Origin: Chitinophaga silvatica
GTDB taxonomy: Bacteria > Bacteroidota > Bacteroidia > Chitinophagales > Chitinophagaceae
DNA: 64,000 bases
Assembly: GCF_003419895.1 (NCBI RefSeq)
Contig: NZ_QPMM01000001.1
Span: forward strand, 248,001 to 312,000
Direction: 5' to 3'
The translations under genes were made by a program, and so were the position numbers. This document shows positions 26,069-35,803 of this stretch, one piece after another (the first letter of the stretch is position 1; every line of letters begins with the position of its first letter). The notes beneath the pieces are model-generated. The model saw nothing but the letters and a program-made list of their open reading frames with translations. It was not told the origin of the DNA and did no database searches.

Positions 26069-29000
26069 TTAAAAGTTAAGTGTTCCACCAAACGAAAATG
26101 TTCTGGCCTGTGGATAGGCTGCTACATCGATTCCTCTCTGACGGTTACCATCATTGGTTCCGCCATTGTATCCTAATTGTGGAGTGAGGCCAGAATATTT
26201 AGTGAGCATAAAGAGATTCTGTGCAGCAACATAGATATGTAAGTCAGAGATCCCGCTATGGCCCCATACTTTCGAAGGAATAGTATAACCCAGAGAGATA
26301 TTCTTCAATGCCAGGTAATCGCCATTTTCTACAAATCTGTCGGATGTTCTGTTATTCTGGTTATCGTTGCTCAGGGACATACGTGGAACTGAATTACTGG
26401 TACCTGCTCCATGCCAGCGATTGAGTGCATCTGCATACATATTGTATGGATAGTTGGCATCCATTCCCTGCATTTTATCGGCGTTATAAAGTTTCACCCC
26501 ACTTACACCAGCGAAAGACAGCGATAAATCGAAGTTCTTGTAGCTGGCGCCTGCCTGGATACCATATACCATTTTAGGATTAGGGCTACCCAGGTTTACA
26601 CGGTCCTGATCATTTACGATGCCATCGTTATTTGTATCAAGGAATCTTACATCCCCTGGTTTGATCTTATCTTTATTCGGATCTTTGCTGATGTTAGGAT
26701 CACTGTCTATTTCGGCCTGTGATTGGTAGATGCCATTGGTTCTCCAGCCATAATAGGAAGCAAGAGGCTGACCAACATAGGTGCGTGAAATTTCCTGACC
26801 CTGGCGGCCATAAGGGGTTGAACCTATGTAGCTGTTGGGATCATAGAGTTTAGTAACTGTATTTTTGATAAAGGATGCATTGGCGCCAACATTGTAGCGG
26901 AAATCACCTTTTCCACCCTGATAACTTACTTCTATTTCCCAACCTTTATTATTCAGTTCTCCCAGGTTAAGATCAGGGATAGCGGAAGTACCGTGGGTAT
27001 CCATTTCCGGAGCCGGAACTAACATATCACGGGTGTTTTTATTGAACCAGGTAATGGTGGTATTAAGCCTGTTCTGGAGGAAACCAGCTTCTAAACTGAT
27101 GTTGGTCATTTCTGCCTTCTCCCAGGTGATATCAGGATTCGCTAATCTTGAATTCCATACACCGGTATATGGGTTTTCACCGAAGTTATATTTGCGGTCT
27201 TTATCTACGGTAGCAAGATATTGGAAATCGTTTACGTTCTGATTACCTAACTGACCCCATCCTCCGGTTATTTTAAGATTGCTGACAGCTTTTACATTCT
27301 CTTTGAAGAAGCTCTCGTCGGAGACTCTCCAACCGGCAGAGAAAGCAGGGAAATAACCCCAGCGATGACCCGGTGCAAATTTTGAGGAACCATCAGCTCT
27401 GAAAGTAAGGGTCAGCAGGTATCTGTCTTTATACCCGTAAAAACCTCTTACAAAAGCAGAAGCGATGGCTGTTGCCGGCCAGTAGTTACCGATGGCATCA
27501 TGAATGTCGTTACCATTGCTCAATACTCTCTGATCCGGGTTTTCATCATTATAGCCCCATCTTTCGCCCTGGTAGTAAGAGCTGTTGGAGGTTTGCTGAG
27601 AATATCCACCGGTTGCGGTGATGTGGTGATCGCGATTGAATATTTTATTGTAGGTTAAAAATATCTCGCTTAACTGATTGTTATATGTTTCATTACGATT
27701 GTATAATTCAGCGTGATCGCGGGTTCTGGTTTGATCCAGTACTTTTGGAACAAAGCTGTATTTGTTGACCAGTGATCCATCAAAAGCATAGTTACCACGT
27801 AAGGTAAGTCCATCTATGATAGTCAGTTCTCCAAATACGTTGCCCAACATGCGGTAATTTTTATTCCAGCTATCAGTAGTTAAAGCAGTATATACCGGGT
27901 TGTTGATATCGCCCAGTTCGTTGCTTGCTTTAGATGATCCGAAGCTGCCATCTGGATTGTAAACCGGGATAGCCGGATTAAATCTTAATGCACTAAAAAT
28001 TAAACCTGTTTGTGAAGAATAGGTATCGGGGCCACTATTTTGTTTGTAGGTCAACTGAAGATTTTCTCCTACTTTAAAACGTTTGCCAAATTTATGTTCT
28101 GAGTTGATGCGTACCGAATATCTTTTGAAATAGGAGTTGGTGATGATACCGTCTTCATTATAATATCCTGCACTTAGCATGTAGTTGGAGCTGTTGTTGC
28201 CACCGCGTAAGTTAACATCGGCATTGGTAACGTGGCCATTCCCAAACAAGGCTCTTTGCCAGTCGGTACGCTGAGTAGCATAATAAGGGTCTTGCCAGAT
28301 AGGTTCAATAGCTACACCATCGTTGGTGTAGCGCTCCTGTTTTAGTTTCACCAGATCGGGGGCAGTGAGCAGAGGAATATATCTCATTACGCTGGATACA
28401 CCTCTGTAGATATTTACAGATGCATTGAGCTTTTCACCAAAGTTTCCTTTTTTGGTAGTGATAATAACAACACCGTTGGCGGCACGTGTTCCATAGATGG
28501 CGGAGGAGGATGCATCTTTCAGAATTTCCATTGATGCAATATCGTTAGGATTCACATCGTTTAGTCCACCAGCCGGTACTCCATCAATAATTACAAGCGG
28601 GTCTGAATTGTTGATGGTACCGGTACCTCGAATTCGGATAGAGGGTGCGCTACCTGGAGCTCCGTCTGAGCGTACTATTTCCACACCAGTTACACGACCT
28701 TGCATGGCGGCACCGGCATCACTTACGGGTAAATTCTTAATGTCGGTTCCCTTGATGGAGGAAATGGTACCAGTTACATCTCTGCGGGTTTGCGTTCCAT
28801 ATCCTACAACTACTACTTCTCCCAATCCTTTGGTAGTGGATATTAATTGAACATTTATTGTAGTCTGGCTACCAATAGTAATGGATTGTGTTTCATAACC
28901 CATAAATGAAAACTGCAAGGATTGAGCGCCTGCAGGTAAGGTTACCGAATAGGCTCCCTGTGCATTGGTACTGGTACCGGCGGAAGTACCAGGAACTGCT

Positions 29001-29140
29001 ACGGTAACACCGGGAAGTGGGGCGCTATCGTTGGCACCAGTTACTTTTCCGGAAATGGTCTTTTGTGCCAGCAGCATACTGCTGGATGCACACAGAAAGA
29101 TCATCAGAAGGCATAATTTGCGGATCATTACGTACCTCAT
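26069..29140 (-). CDS. SusC/RagA family TonB-linked outer membrane protein
   Basis: A 1023-residue TonB-dependent channel. After the signal peptide come a CarboxypepD-reg-like domain (ISGKVTGANDSAPLPGVTV), the plug with VVVVGYGTQTRRDVTGTI and SIRIRGTGTINNSDPLVIIDG, and a 22-strand barrel ending in SFGGTLNF. It imports oligosaccharides with the adjacent SusD. A second ATG at 29128 with GAGG upstream, directly before the signal peptide, may be the true start instead of 29140. No sigma/anti-sigma or hybrid two-component regulator is adjacent. Confidence 0.95.
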   Translation of the reverse strand: MRYVMIRKLCLLMIFLCASSSMLLAQKTISGKVTGANDSAPLPGVTVAVPGTSAGTSTNAQGAYSVTLPAGAQSLQFSFMGYETQSITIGSQTTINVQLISTTKGLGEVVVVGYGTQTRRDVTGTISSIKGTDIKNLPVSDAGAAMQGRVTGVEIVRSDGAPGSAPSIRIRGTGTINNSDPLVIIDGVPAGGLNDVNPNDIASMEILKDASSSAIYGTRAANGVVIITTKKGNFGEKLNASVNIYRGVSSVMRYIPLLTAPDLVKLKQERYTNDGVAIEPIWQDPYYATQRTDWQRALFGNGHVTNADVNLRGGNNSSNYMLSAGYYNEDGIITNSYFKRYSVRINSEHKFGKRFKVGENLQLTYKQNSGPDTYSSQTGLIFSALRFNPAIPVYNPDGSFGSSKASNELGDINNPVYTALTTDSWNKNYRMLGNVFGELTIIDGLTLRGNYAFDGSLVNKYSFVPKVLDQTRTRDHAELYNRNETYNNQLSEIFLTYNKIFNRDHHITATGGYSQQTSNSSYYQGERWGYNDENPDQRVLSNGNDIHDAIGNYWPATAIASAFVRGFYGYKDRYLLTLTFRADGSSKFAPGHRWGYFPAFSAGWRVSDESFFKENVKAVSNLKITGGWGQLGNQNVNDFQYLATVDKDRKYNFGENPYTGVWNSRLANPDITWEKAEMTNISLEAGFLQNRLNTTITWFNKNTRDMLVPAPEMDTHGTSAIPDLNLGELNNKGWEIEVSYQGGKGDFRYNVGANASFIKNTVTKLYDPNSYIGSTPYGRQGQEISRTYVGQPLASYYGWRTNGIYQSQAEIDSDPNISKDPNKDKIKPGDVRFLDTNNDGIVNDQDRVNLGSPNPKMVYGIQAGASYKNFDLSLSFAGVSGVKLYNADKMQGMDANYPYNMYADALNRWHGAGTSNSVPRMSLSNDNQNNRTSDRFVENGDYLALKNISLGYTIPSKVWGHSGISDLHIYVAAQNLFMLTKYSGLTPQLGYNGGTNDGNRQRGIDVAAYPQARTFSFGGTLNF

Positions 29141-29438
29141 AATGTGTGAATAAGACGTGATTGGAATAGAACTACTTGTGTGGTCGTTCCTGTTCTTTGG
29201 TTGTAGTTGTTATGAAATAGATTTGGCTAAATCGATAAAGCTATTAGATTTGAATGTATCGGTTGTTTTTCATCAGATCACTGGGTGCCACAAAAATTAG
29301 ATGAAACGTTGTAAAGTTGGTCGATATATTATTTAGATGAAAGGTAGTATTTTTTATAAATTCTTAAATATTAATTTTTAATGCTTTAAAAGCGTTGGAC
29401 TAACATTTATTCCTAAAGTTTAATGGAGTATAATACAA
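29141..29438. other. intergenic region upstream of susC
   Basis: AT-rich, without open frames or a match to the candidate AraR operator. It must hold the susC promoter, but no clear TAnnTTTG was found on the minus strand. Confidence 0.4.
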
Positions 29439-29462
29439 GTTGGGCAGACATACCTGCCCAAC
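29439..29462 (-). terminator. hairpin downstream of the RNA ligase gene
   Basis: A 9-bp stem GTTGGGCAG / CTGCCCAAC with a 6-base loop lies 12 bp beyond the RNA ligase stop. It lacks a strong T-run. Confidence 0.55.
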
Positions 29463-29474
29463 ATATTCATCAAC

Positions 29475-30473
29475 TTAATTCCTTTCTTTCAACAAAAATT
29501 TATTGGAAATAACTTTAAAGCTGATTTGTCGGTCTATTGATCTTATCACTATACCTTCTCTTTCGGCTGAACTCAACACAGATGTTCCTTCTGCAAGTGC
29601 CAGAAGCGCATCAGTTGTTTCGGGCAACTTGAATGATTCATCCAGTATTGGAACATGCTGAAGGTCCAATGACTCCATTATTTCCCTGAAAGCTGGTAAT
29701 GGTAAATAGGTCTGCGTATCTATATCAAATACATTGAAGAAACGAACAACCTGCCCCTTTACTACATAAGGGTTGGATTGAATACCTTCACCGATTAGTT
29801 CACCTTGCAATGCAAGATTTTTTCCAAGGCTGGTTAACTTCTTTTCAAGATCCAGTTCCCTGGCAACTTGCCAGAACGAATTGTTTTCGGATTCTTGCAA
29901 ATCGAGGTTTCGGGAACATACTCCGAATATGCCTTCATTTAGGTAGAAGGTAGCAGAAGATCCATCCAGTTTCTCTGTAACATAAAACGTATGTTGTTTG
30001 AAAGATTCATATTCTTTCGTGAGATTCTGAATTCTTTCTTCATCTGTTTTAAATATAAATGATGGGAAGTTGCCTTTTGCAACACCAGCTAATTCGGCTG
30101 GCATTGGCGGTTCATACTTTACAATACCTAACCTTTCGGCCACATTTTCACCCAGCTCATAATTGTATCCTTCCAATATACTAATTGGCAGGAGCAATCC
30201 TTGTGATACTTGTCCGCGTAGCCTGATTGTTTTAAGCCTGAATCCTTCCTGTCCGGCCATTTTGCGGTAGGAGGTTTTACGTAAAAATTCAAATTTTTCG
30301 ATTACCGGTAGGAAGGAGTCTATTTCGCAATAAACGGCATGGTCGTTTATCCTGAATTCTCCTTTCTTAACTACAAGCTTCCATCCTTTAACAGTGGCTA
30401 CTTCTATTTGATCGGCATCTACAATTGGTTGAAGATCGTCTATGGTAACTATAGACGCTAGTTTTCTTTCCAT
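29475..30473 (-). CDS. RNA ligase of the DraRnl (DRB0094/Rnl5) type
   Basis: A 332-residue nucleotidyltransferase-superfamily ligase that would seal 3'-OH/5'-phosphate RNA ends with ATP. An N-terminal OB-like domain (about 1-120) precedes the adenylation domain. The motif I lysine is in TEKLDGSS (K about 168, against K165 in Deinococcus DraRnl). Motif IV is EGIVIR and motif V is SFKVISNKFLLK. Length and domain order match DraRnl. I chose ATG 30473 because a TTG at 30500 lies over the probable promoter. It stands alone, without kinase, phosphatase or RtcB genes nearby. Its physiological substrate is unknown. Confidence 0.88.
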   Translation of the reverse strand: MERKLASIVTIDDLQPIVDADQIEVATVKGWKLVVKKGEFRINDHAVYCEIDSFLPVIEKFEFLRKTSYRKMAGQEGFRLKTIRLRGQVSQGLLLPISILEGYNYELGENVAERLGIVKYEPPMPAELAGVAKGNFPSFIFKTDEERIQNLTKEYESFKQHTFYVTEKLDGSSATFYLNEGIFGVCSRNLDLQESENNSFWQVARELDLEKKLTSLGKNLALQGELIGEGIQSNPYVVKGQVVRFFNVFDIDTQTYLPLPAFREIMESLDLQHVPILDESFKLPETTDALLALAEGTSVLSSAEREGIVIRSIDRQISFKVISNKFLLKERN

Positions 30474-30615
30474 GAAGTAATAATCATTGGTGGTTAACAA
30501 AACTTTTTTAGCGCGGCAAAGGTATATTGATATTTTTATATTTTAAAATTTTAATTGATGTTTTTTCGTTTTCAATGCCCGATAGAACTAGCTTATCTAG
30601 TGAAATAATTATATA

Positions 30616-30634
30616 TACTTTGTGGTACAAAGTA
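30616..30634. promoter_or_regulatory. perfect palindrome upstream of the XrtN system
   Basis: TACTTTGT-GGT-ACAAAGTA, a perfect 19-bp palindrome, lies 12 bp before a -7 element (TAAGTTTG, 30647-30654) of the VIT-domain gene. It looks like a repressor operator. From memory, similar ACTTTGT/ACAAAGT sites occur near PadR-family genes in Bacteroidota, but no PadR gene is in this window. Confidence 0.6.
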
Positions 30635-30646
30635 CTTTTTATTTGA

Positions 30647-30654
30647 TAAGTTTG
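30647..30654 (+). promoter_or_regulatory. -7 element of the XrtN/VIT operon
   Basis: TAAGTTTG fits TAnnTTTG and lies 20 bp before the ATG at 30675. The bases at the expected -33 position are not TTG. Confidence 0.45.
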
Positions 30655-30674
30655 CATGGCAAATATCTCTTACC

Positions 30675-33155
30675 ATGGAAAATTCTACACGCTCTAGTCT
30701 GATTCAACCTCCCTTAGTAATTGGAGCTATTCTGATAGCTGTAATGACCCTGCTCTTAGGAATACTGGTATTTATTGATCCAAGGAATGATAAAATAAGT
30801 TTTGCTAATCATGCGATCTTAGGCTTTTACCTCATATGCCTGCTGATTTACCGACCGTTTAAAGATTTTGAATATAAGAAAACCATTACCGCTATGTTAG
30901 TAGTAATGGTGATTCTTGATGCTTTTGCAATGAATTACCAGATAGAAGTACTTCCATCGCTTGCCAGCTGGTATGGATATGTTTTAGTATTATCCTGTAT
31001 TAATGTATTGGTAATCTCCTTCTTTCAATGGTTACCGGAGTGGCTGAAAATTATAGTGGCATTTGTAACAGGAGTCTTGTTCCTTGCACCTCTTACCCCT
31101 GTTATTACCATGTTACCCATAACAATAATCGGGTTGATAGCAATGGTGTTTTTGGCAATTGGTATTGTAGCTTTTGCCCCATACCTACTCTTACTTTATT
31201 ACACACTATTCACGATTAAAAGGTTGTTCCCCGTTATACGCTATCGGATGGCCTTTTTAGCAGGTCTTTCCTCCGTTCTTATCCTCATCATATTTTATTG
31301 TAGTTCTTATGTCAGTACAAAAAATGAAATTGAAAAACAATATGAGCAGGCATATGCATCCACTACAGACGAGCTTCCTGCATGGTTGATTGCTTCGCAA
31401 TCACTCAGTAAAACCAGCATGACCGAACGCATTCTGAAGACTAATATTACTTACCAATCAATCTGGACTAATGCATCCTTTGGAGTTAAATCCCAGGATG
31501 AAAAAGTACACTATGACCCACTTTTCGCATTATCTTCATTGTTGTTTGGTGAATGCTCGCTTACATATACAGCTAAATACAACATGCTGTATGTGATGTA
31601 CGACAAACAACATTTAAAGGAAGACAGACTTTGGAGTGGCGATGATCTCGTAACCTCTAATGTTACCACGAAAGCTGATATCTGGCCTGAATACCACCTC
31701 GCATATACGGAACATACACTTACTGTTACCAATAATACCAAAGAAACCTGGAGTACAGATAAGGAAGCTATTTATACATTTCATATGCCTCCAGGAGCTG
31801 TTGTTACTTCCCTCTCTCTATGGGTTAATAACAAAGAGGAAAAAGGTATTCTGACAACTACACATAAAGCCGATAGTGCTTATAAGGATATTGTTGGTGT
31901 ACAAAGGCGGGATCCCTCTTTAGTTCACTGGCGGGAGGGAGATAGAGTAGCTGTTAGGGTGTTTCCGGTTCAAAAGGGCAAGAGCCGTGTTTTTAAGATT
32001 GGTATTACTTCCCCGCTTCAATCCGATCATCAGCAATTAACTTATCAACCTTCCTGGTTTGAAGGCCCCGAAGCGGAAAATGCAACATATGATGTACAAC
32101 TATCCTTTAGTAATTTACCTAAGGAAATCATTAAGCCAACAAACTCCTTTACAACTAAAAATCAAACTATTTCAAGAATAGGTCGCTATGCCGGAGACTG
32201 GAACATGCGGTTCACAGACCCTGGTCTGGGTAATGCGGCCTTCATGTTTGATAATAAACGTTACACCTTATTACCTTTTAAGCCTACCATAGTAACGCTT
32301 AATCCGGACAAGATTTATCTCGACCTTAATTCCAGCTGGAAGTATAGCGATTATACCCAACTGCTGAAAGCAACTTCTTCAAAAGAGGTTTATGTATATG
32401 ATAGAAACGAATGGATTAGGGTTACTGCTGCTAATAAAGAAGAGGTTTTTAACATAAGACATTCCCTTCGTTTTTCCTTTTTCCCTTTTCATAAAATGCC
32501 TACACCTAATGGCCTGGTAGTAACAGCCGGAGACAAACATTCTCCATTCCTGAGTGATATTGATGTTGATGGATTTTCATCAGCTGTTCAAAACTATTTA
32601 AGAGCAAATAAACCTAAGGTGTTTAGTTTAGGCGATATCAGTTCTCAATTTATTGCTACATTAAGATCAAGGCATTTACTTACATACAGTAATGGTACCA
32701 TTACAGATCTTGTTTCCCAATTATCTCAGCATTCGTTTAGTACCACTTCTGCAGACAGCAACAGGGTAGATATTCCTGGCGCAAAAATCACAGTTGCTCA
32801 GACTCCGGATAGTGTGGCTACTAATGGCCCTGATCATCTGGCGCGATTATTTGCCTATAACTGGTTGTTAGAAAAAAGTGCTGTAGCGAACCCGGATGAT
32901 GATGCGTTAATTGATATTGCAAGTAAAGCTTATGTAGTTTCACCGGTGTCGAGTCTTATTGTTTTGGAAACCCGCCAAGATTATGAGAAACACAACATAA
33001 AGGATAATGAATCCAGCTTAAAAAATGCCATTCTTAAGGGGCACGGATCGGTTCCCGAACCTCATGAATGGGCGTTGTTTATTATCGCTGTTAGTATACT
33101 TGCCTATGTCAGATATAATAAGATATTTTCAGGAACCAAAGCGAAAGTATGCTAA
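30675..33155 (+). CDS. XrtN-system VIT domain membrane protein
   Basis: An 826-residue protein with about six or seven membrane segments in the first 215 residues. A large extracytoplasmic part follows with a VIT (vault/inter-alpha-trypsin) domain at about 335-475 (HLAYTEHTLTVTNNTKETW, YTFHMPPGAVVTSLSLW). The C-terminus has a sorting-signal layout: VPEPHEWALF (about 795), a hydrophobic helix, then basic residues. This is the expected target of the exosortase encoded directly downstream, whose ATG overlaps this stop by 7 bp. The family pair is known from Bacteroidetes genomes (TIGR04477 with TIGR04476, from memory). Its cellular role is not established. Confidence 0.85.
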   Translation: MENSTRSSLIQPPLVIGAILIAVMTLLLGILVFIDPRNDKISFANHAILGFYLICLLIYRPFKDFEYKKTITAMLVVMVILDAFAMNYQIEVLPSLASWYGYVLVLSCINVLVISFFQWLPEWLKIIVAFVTGVLFLAPLTPVITMLPITIIGLIAMVFLAIGIVAFAPYLLLLYYTLFTIKRLFPVIRYRMAFLAGLSSVLILIIFYCSSYVSTKNEIEKQYEQAYASTTDELPAWLIASQSLSKTSMTERILKTNITYQSIWTNASFGVKSQDEKVHYDPLFALSSLLFGECSLTYTAKYNMLYVMYDKQHLKEDRLWSGDDLVTSNVTTKADIWPEYHLAYTEHTLTVTNNTKETWSTDKEAIYTFHMPPGAVVTSLSLWVNNKEEKGILTTTHKADSAYKDIVGVQRRDPSLVHWREGDRVAVRVFPVQKGKSRVFKIGITSPLQSDHQQLTYQPSWFEGPEAENATYDVQLSFSNLPKEIIKPTNSFTTKNQTISRIGRYAGDWNMRFTDPGLGNAAFMFDNKRYTLLPFKPTIVTLNPDKIYLDLNSSWKYSDYTQLLKATSSKEVYVYDRNEWIRVTAANKEEVFNIRHSLRFSFFPFHKMPTPNGLVVTAGDKHSPFLSDIDVDGFSSAVQNYLRANKPKVFSLGDISSQFIATLRSRHLLTYSNGTITDLVSQLSQHSFSTTSADSNRVDIPGAKITVAQTPDSVATNGPDHLARLFAYNWLLEKSAVANPDDDALIDIASKAYVVSPVSSLIVLETRQDYEKHNIKDNESSLKNAILKGHGSVPEPHEWALFIIAVSILAYVRYNKIFSGTKAKVC

Positions 33156-34456
33156 GTAAGCGACTGTTATTTCCAGGGATTTTATTGCTGATTTTATTGA
33201 TTATTGCAGTCGATTCGTTGAATCATTATTTCCAGTGGAATAGCTTGTTTTTTGCTTTGTCTGTCATTGCACTGTGTTGTACCTGGCAGGCAGAGCAAAC
33301 AAGCAAAGTTTCCTGGCGTTGTGCAATAGTTGCCATTGTTTTTTGGGGAGTTTATAGATTGATTCCTGTATTTACTCTTTGCTATCTTGGGTTATTGTTT
33401 ACGGCAGCATTCATTGTTGAATTATGTTACAGGCGAATAGCTGCATTAACCTTTATTACTGCTTTTCTGATAGCCCCCGTAATCGATTATATAGCTAATG
33501 TTTTTACTTTTCCAATTCGTCTTTGGCTCAGTCAATTTGTAGGAAGTGGCATTGCCCTTATGAATACAAATGTTGGCGTTGCCGGTAATGTAATAATGAT
33601 CAACAAACAGGAATTTAGTGTAGATACTGCCTGTATGGGATTAAGTATGATGATTACTTCCCTGTTATTTGGAGTGGTACTGATTGCTATCTTTCAAAAA
33701 AAGATGGCAAAAAAATTAAGTCTGCTTCAACTTATACTTATATTAATAAGCATTGCTATTCTGAATATAGGGTCCAACGTTTTCAGAATAGCAATTCTGG
33801 TATTGTTACGTATTCCGCCATCCAACTCAATGCATGAAGTAATAGGTATTATTACTTTGGTGATTTATGTTTTGTTACCTGCGGTATTCGGAATAAAATG
33901 GATGTTAAAACGCTTTGGTAAAAATAATTCGGAAACTTTACCATTTAAAAATCCAAAGTTATCTGGTATACTGGCCGGTGCAACTTTGGTAACTTTAGCA
34001 ATAACAGTAGTTTATGTGCTGCCTAAAAATGAAGTTAAAACAGCTGTAAATATTGTTCAGCTTCCTGGTACTACAGTTACTACTTTGAATGATCAGATTT
34101 GCAGACAGGCCTCGACCGATCTATTGCTGTACATTAAACCTATACCATCTTTTTATTTTTCAGATCATCAGCCAATGATATGTTGGAAGGGGAGTGGGTT
34201 TGAATTTTATAAAGTAACTGAAGTGAAAATTGACGGGAAGAAAATCTTTCAGGCTGTATTAAAGAAGGCAGATGCAACTTTATATACAGCCTGGTGGTAT
34301 GAGAGTAAAAATAGTTATAGTAACAGTCAATTATCCTGGCGTTGGGATGCTTTAAGAAATGGTACCAGTTACTATCTGATGAATGTTACTACAAACGATC
34401 CGCACAAATTAACCGAAAGTATCAGACAGGTAATGAATGCCCACCTTATTCGGTAA
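33149..34456 (+). CDS. xrtN: exosortase N
   Basis: A 435-residue multi-pass membrane cysteine transpeptidase-like protein that would cleave and sort proteins with PEP-type C-terminal signals. The exosortase catalytic residues are in place: Cys in DTACMGLSMM (about C162), Arg in SNVFRIAIL (about R213) and His in SNSMHEVIG (about H229). About 130 C-terminal residues after the last helix form a soluble extension, longer than a minimal exosortase. It is translationally coupled to its probable single substrate, the VIT-domain protein. Its 3' end overlaps the convergent gene at 34446 by 11 bp. Confidence 0.88.
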   Translation: MLSKRLLFPGILLLILLIIAVDSLNHYFQWNSLFFALSVIALCCTWQAEQTSKVSWRCAIVAIVFWGVYRLIPVFTLCYLGLLFTAAFIVELCYRRIAALTFITAFLIAPVIDYIANVFTFPIRLWLSQFVGSGIALMNTNVGVAGNVIMINKQEFSVDTACMGLSMMITSLLFGVVLIAIFQKKMAKKLSLLQLILILISIAILNIGSNVFRIAILVLLRIPPSNSMHEVIGIITLVIYVLLPAVFGIKWMLKRFGKNNSETLPFKNPKLSGILAGATLVTLAITVVYVLPKNEVKTAVNIVQLPGTTVTTLNDQICRQASTDLLLYIKPIPSFYFSDHQPMICWKGSGFEFYKVTEVKIDGKKIFQAVLKKADATLYTAWWYESKNSYSNSQLSWRWDALRNGTSYYLMNVTTNDPHKLTESIRQVMNAHLIR

Positions 34457-34862
34457 TGATTTCGGTAGTTTCTTTATGCCTGGGTTGGTAATAGATATAG
34501 TACCAGGCCAGTATTAAAATTCCTGTTACAAATGGAATTAATGCCAGGTGTTTATATGTTATTTCACCCCAAACCGTTTCTGCATCAAAATGACAAAACT
34601 CACTGATCATCCAATAGGAGTTGGCAGTAATCCAAACCGTAATAGCAACATTATGGCAAAGCTCCGACATAAACTGGCGGGTACGCCATGCTATAACTAT
34701 TGAAATGATTAAAGTTGGAAAAATCATCGCTATTCCGAGTGGCTTCCAAATCATGCACCAGCTAATGTCTTTCAATAGCCAGAATACAATATGGAGGTTC
34801 TCCATCTTTCGATAACTTAAGGGAATACTATATACCGGTGAAGTGGTATCTTGTTTGCTCAT
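34446..34862 (-). CDS. small four-helix membrane protein of unknown function
   Basis: A 138-residue protein with about four hydrophobic helices (near 32-58, 68-88, 105-125) and many Trp, Tyr and His residues (LCHNVAITVWITANSYW, SEFCHFDAETVW). I do not recognise the family. It ends inside the last codons of xrtN on the opposite strand and is divergent from the hydrolase gene at 34949. Codon use and hydrophobic pattern look like a real gene. A link to XrtN is only positional. Confidence 0.65.
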   Translation of the reverse strand: MSKQDTTSPVYSIPLSYRKMENLHIVFWLLKDISWCMIWKPLGIAMIFPTLIISIVIAWRTRQFMSELCHNVAITVWITANSYWMISEFCHFDAETVWGEITYKHLALIPFVTGILILAWYYIYYQPRHKETTEIITE

Positions 34863-34948
34863 AAATGGATTGATTGCTTAATTTTATCTTCCTAAACAAG
34901 CCATAAAGATATTCTTTATCTTCGTTTTCTATCACCAAAACTCCAGTT

Positions 34949-35767
34949 ATGAATGAATTTTATTGGTCGTTTCAGCAAACCCGATTTCATGGTAATAGCT
35001 GGGTGCCGGCAAACTTTAACCGGGTAATGATCATCATTCATGGGATTGGCGAACATCTTGGCAGATATGCCCATGTAGCTGAGTATTTCACCACACAAGG
35101 CTTTGCAGTTGTAGGGATCGATCATTATGGCCATGGGTTAAGCGATGGAAAACGAGGTGCTTCAAAAGGATATGAGTTTACATTCGATTATCTAAGTGCT
35201 TTTCTTCAGCATATTAAAGATACATATCATTTACCGGTTGTTATGTATGGTCATAGCATGGGAGGTGGTATTCTGATGAGTTATTTACTGAAAAGAAAAC
35301 CAGCCATTCAGGCGGCTGTAGTTTCAGCTCCTGCATTGATAGTTGCAGACGGGCCGGGAACAGTATTGAAATCAATGCTGAAAGTATTGAGTAAAGTAGT
35401 TCCGAATTTCACCATCAAACAAGGACTGGATATCAACAAAATTTCTCATGATCCCAAACAGGTTACAAAGTTTGAACAGGATCCTTTACGACATGATAAA
35501 CTTAGTTTGCGCTTAGCAAATGATATGATTCAGTATGGAGCCTGGAGTATTGCACATGCAGATGAACTTAAAATTCCAACCCTATTAATCCATGGCACAG
35601 CTGATGCCTTTACCGCCGTGGAAGGCTCCCGTAGCTTTGCAGGAAAAGCTCCCAAACAATGGCTTACTTATCGTGAGTGGGAAGGTATGTATCACGAATT
35701 ACATAACGAACCTGAAAACAGAGAAGTATTATCGTTTATTTCCGGTTGGCTTAGTAATGTTAATTAA
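34949..35767 (+). CDS. alpha/beta hydrolase, monoacylglycerol-lipase-like
   Basis: A 272-residue cytoplasmic hydrolase of the PldB/monoglyceride lipase type. The oxyanion loop region IIHGIGEHLGRY (about 30-41), the DHYGHGLSDGKRG block (about 57-69), the nucleophile elbow MYGHSMGGGI (Ser about 99), the acid in HGTADAFTAVEG and the histidine near MYHELHNE complete the triad. The likely substrates are monoacylglycerols or lysolipids. It appears monocistronic. Confidence 0.88.
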   Translation: MNEFYWSFQQTRFHGNSWVPANFNRVMIIIHGIGEHLGRYAHVAEYFTTQGFAVVGIDHYGHGLSDGKRGASKGYEFTFDYLSAFLQHIKDTYHLPVVMYGHSMGGGILMSYLLKRKPAIQAAVVSAPALIVADGPGTVLKSMLKVLSKVVPNFTIKQGLDINKISHDPKQVTKFEQDPLRHDKLSLRLANDMIQYGAWSIAHADELKIPTLLIHGTADAFTAVEGSRSFAGKAPKQWLTYREWEGMYHELHNEPENREVLSFISGWLSNVN

Positions 35768-35803
35768 TCGTTACATTTACAACTCAATTTTATTTTATTC
35801 ATT

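Noticed and set aside
29141..29438. AraR-type operator upstream of susC
   Set aside because: No TGT-N7-ACA palindrome with the flanking consensus was found, so control of susCD by the AraR-like protein is not supported by sequence here.
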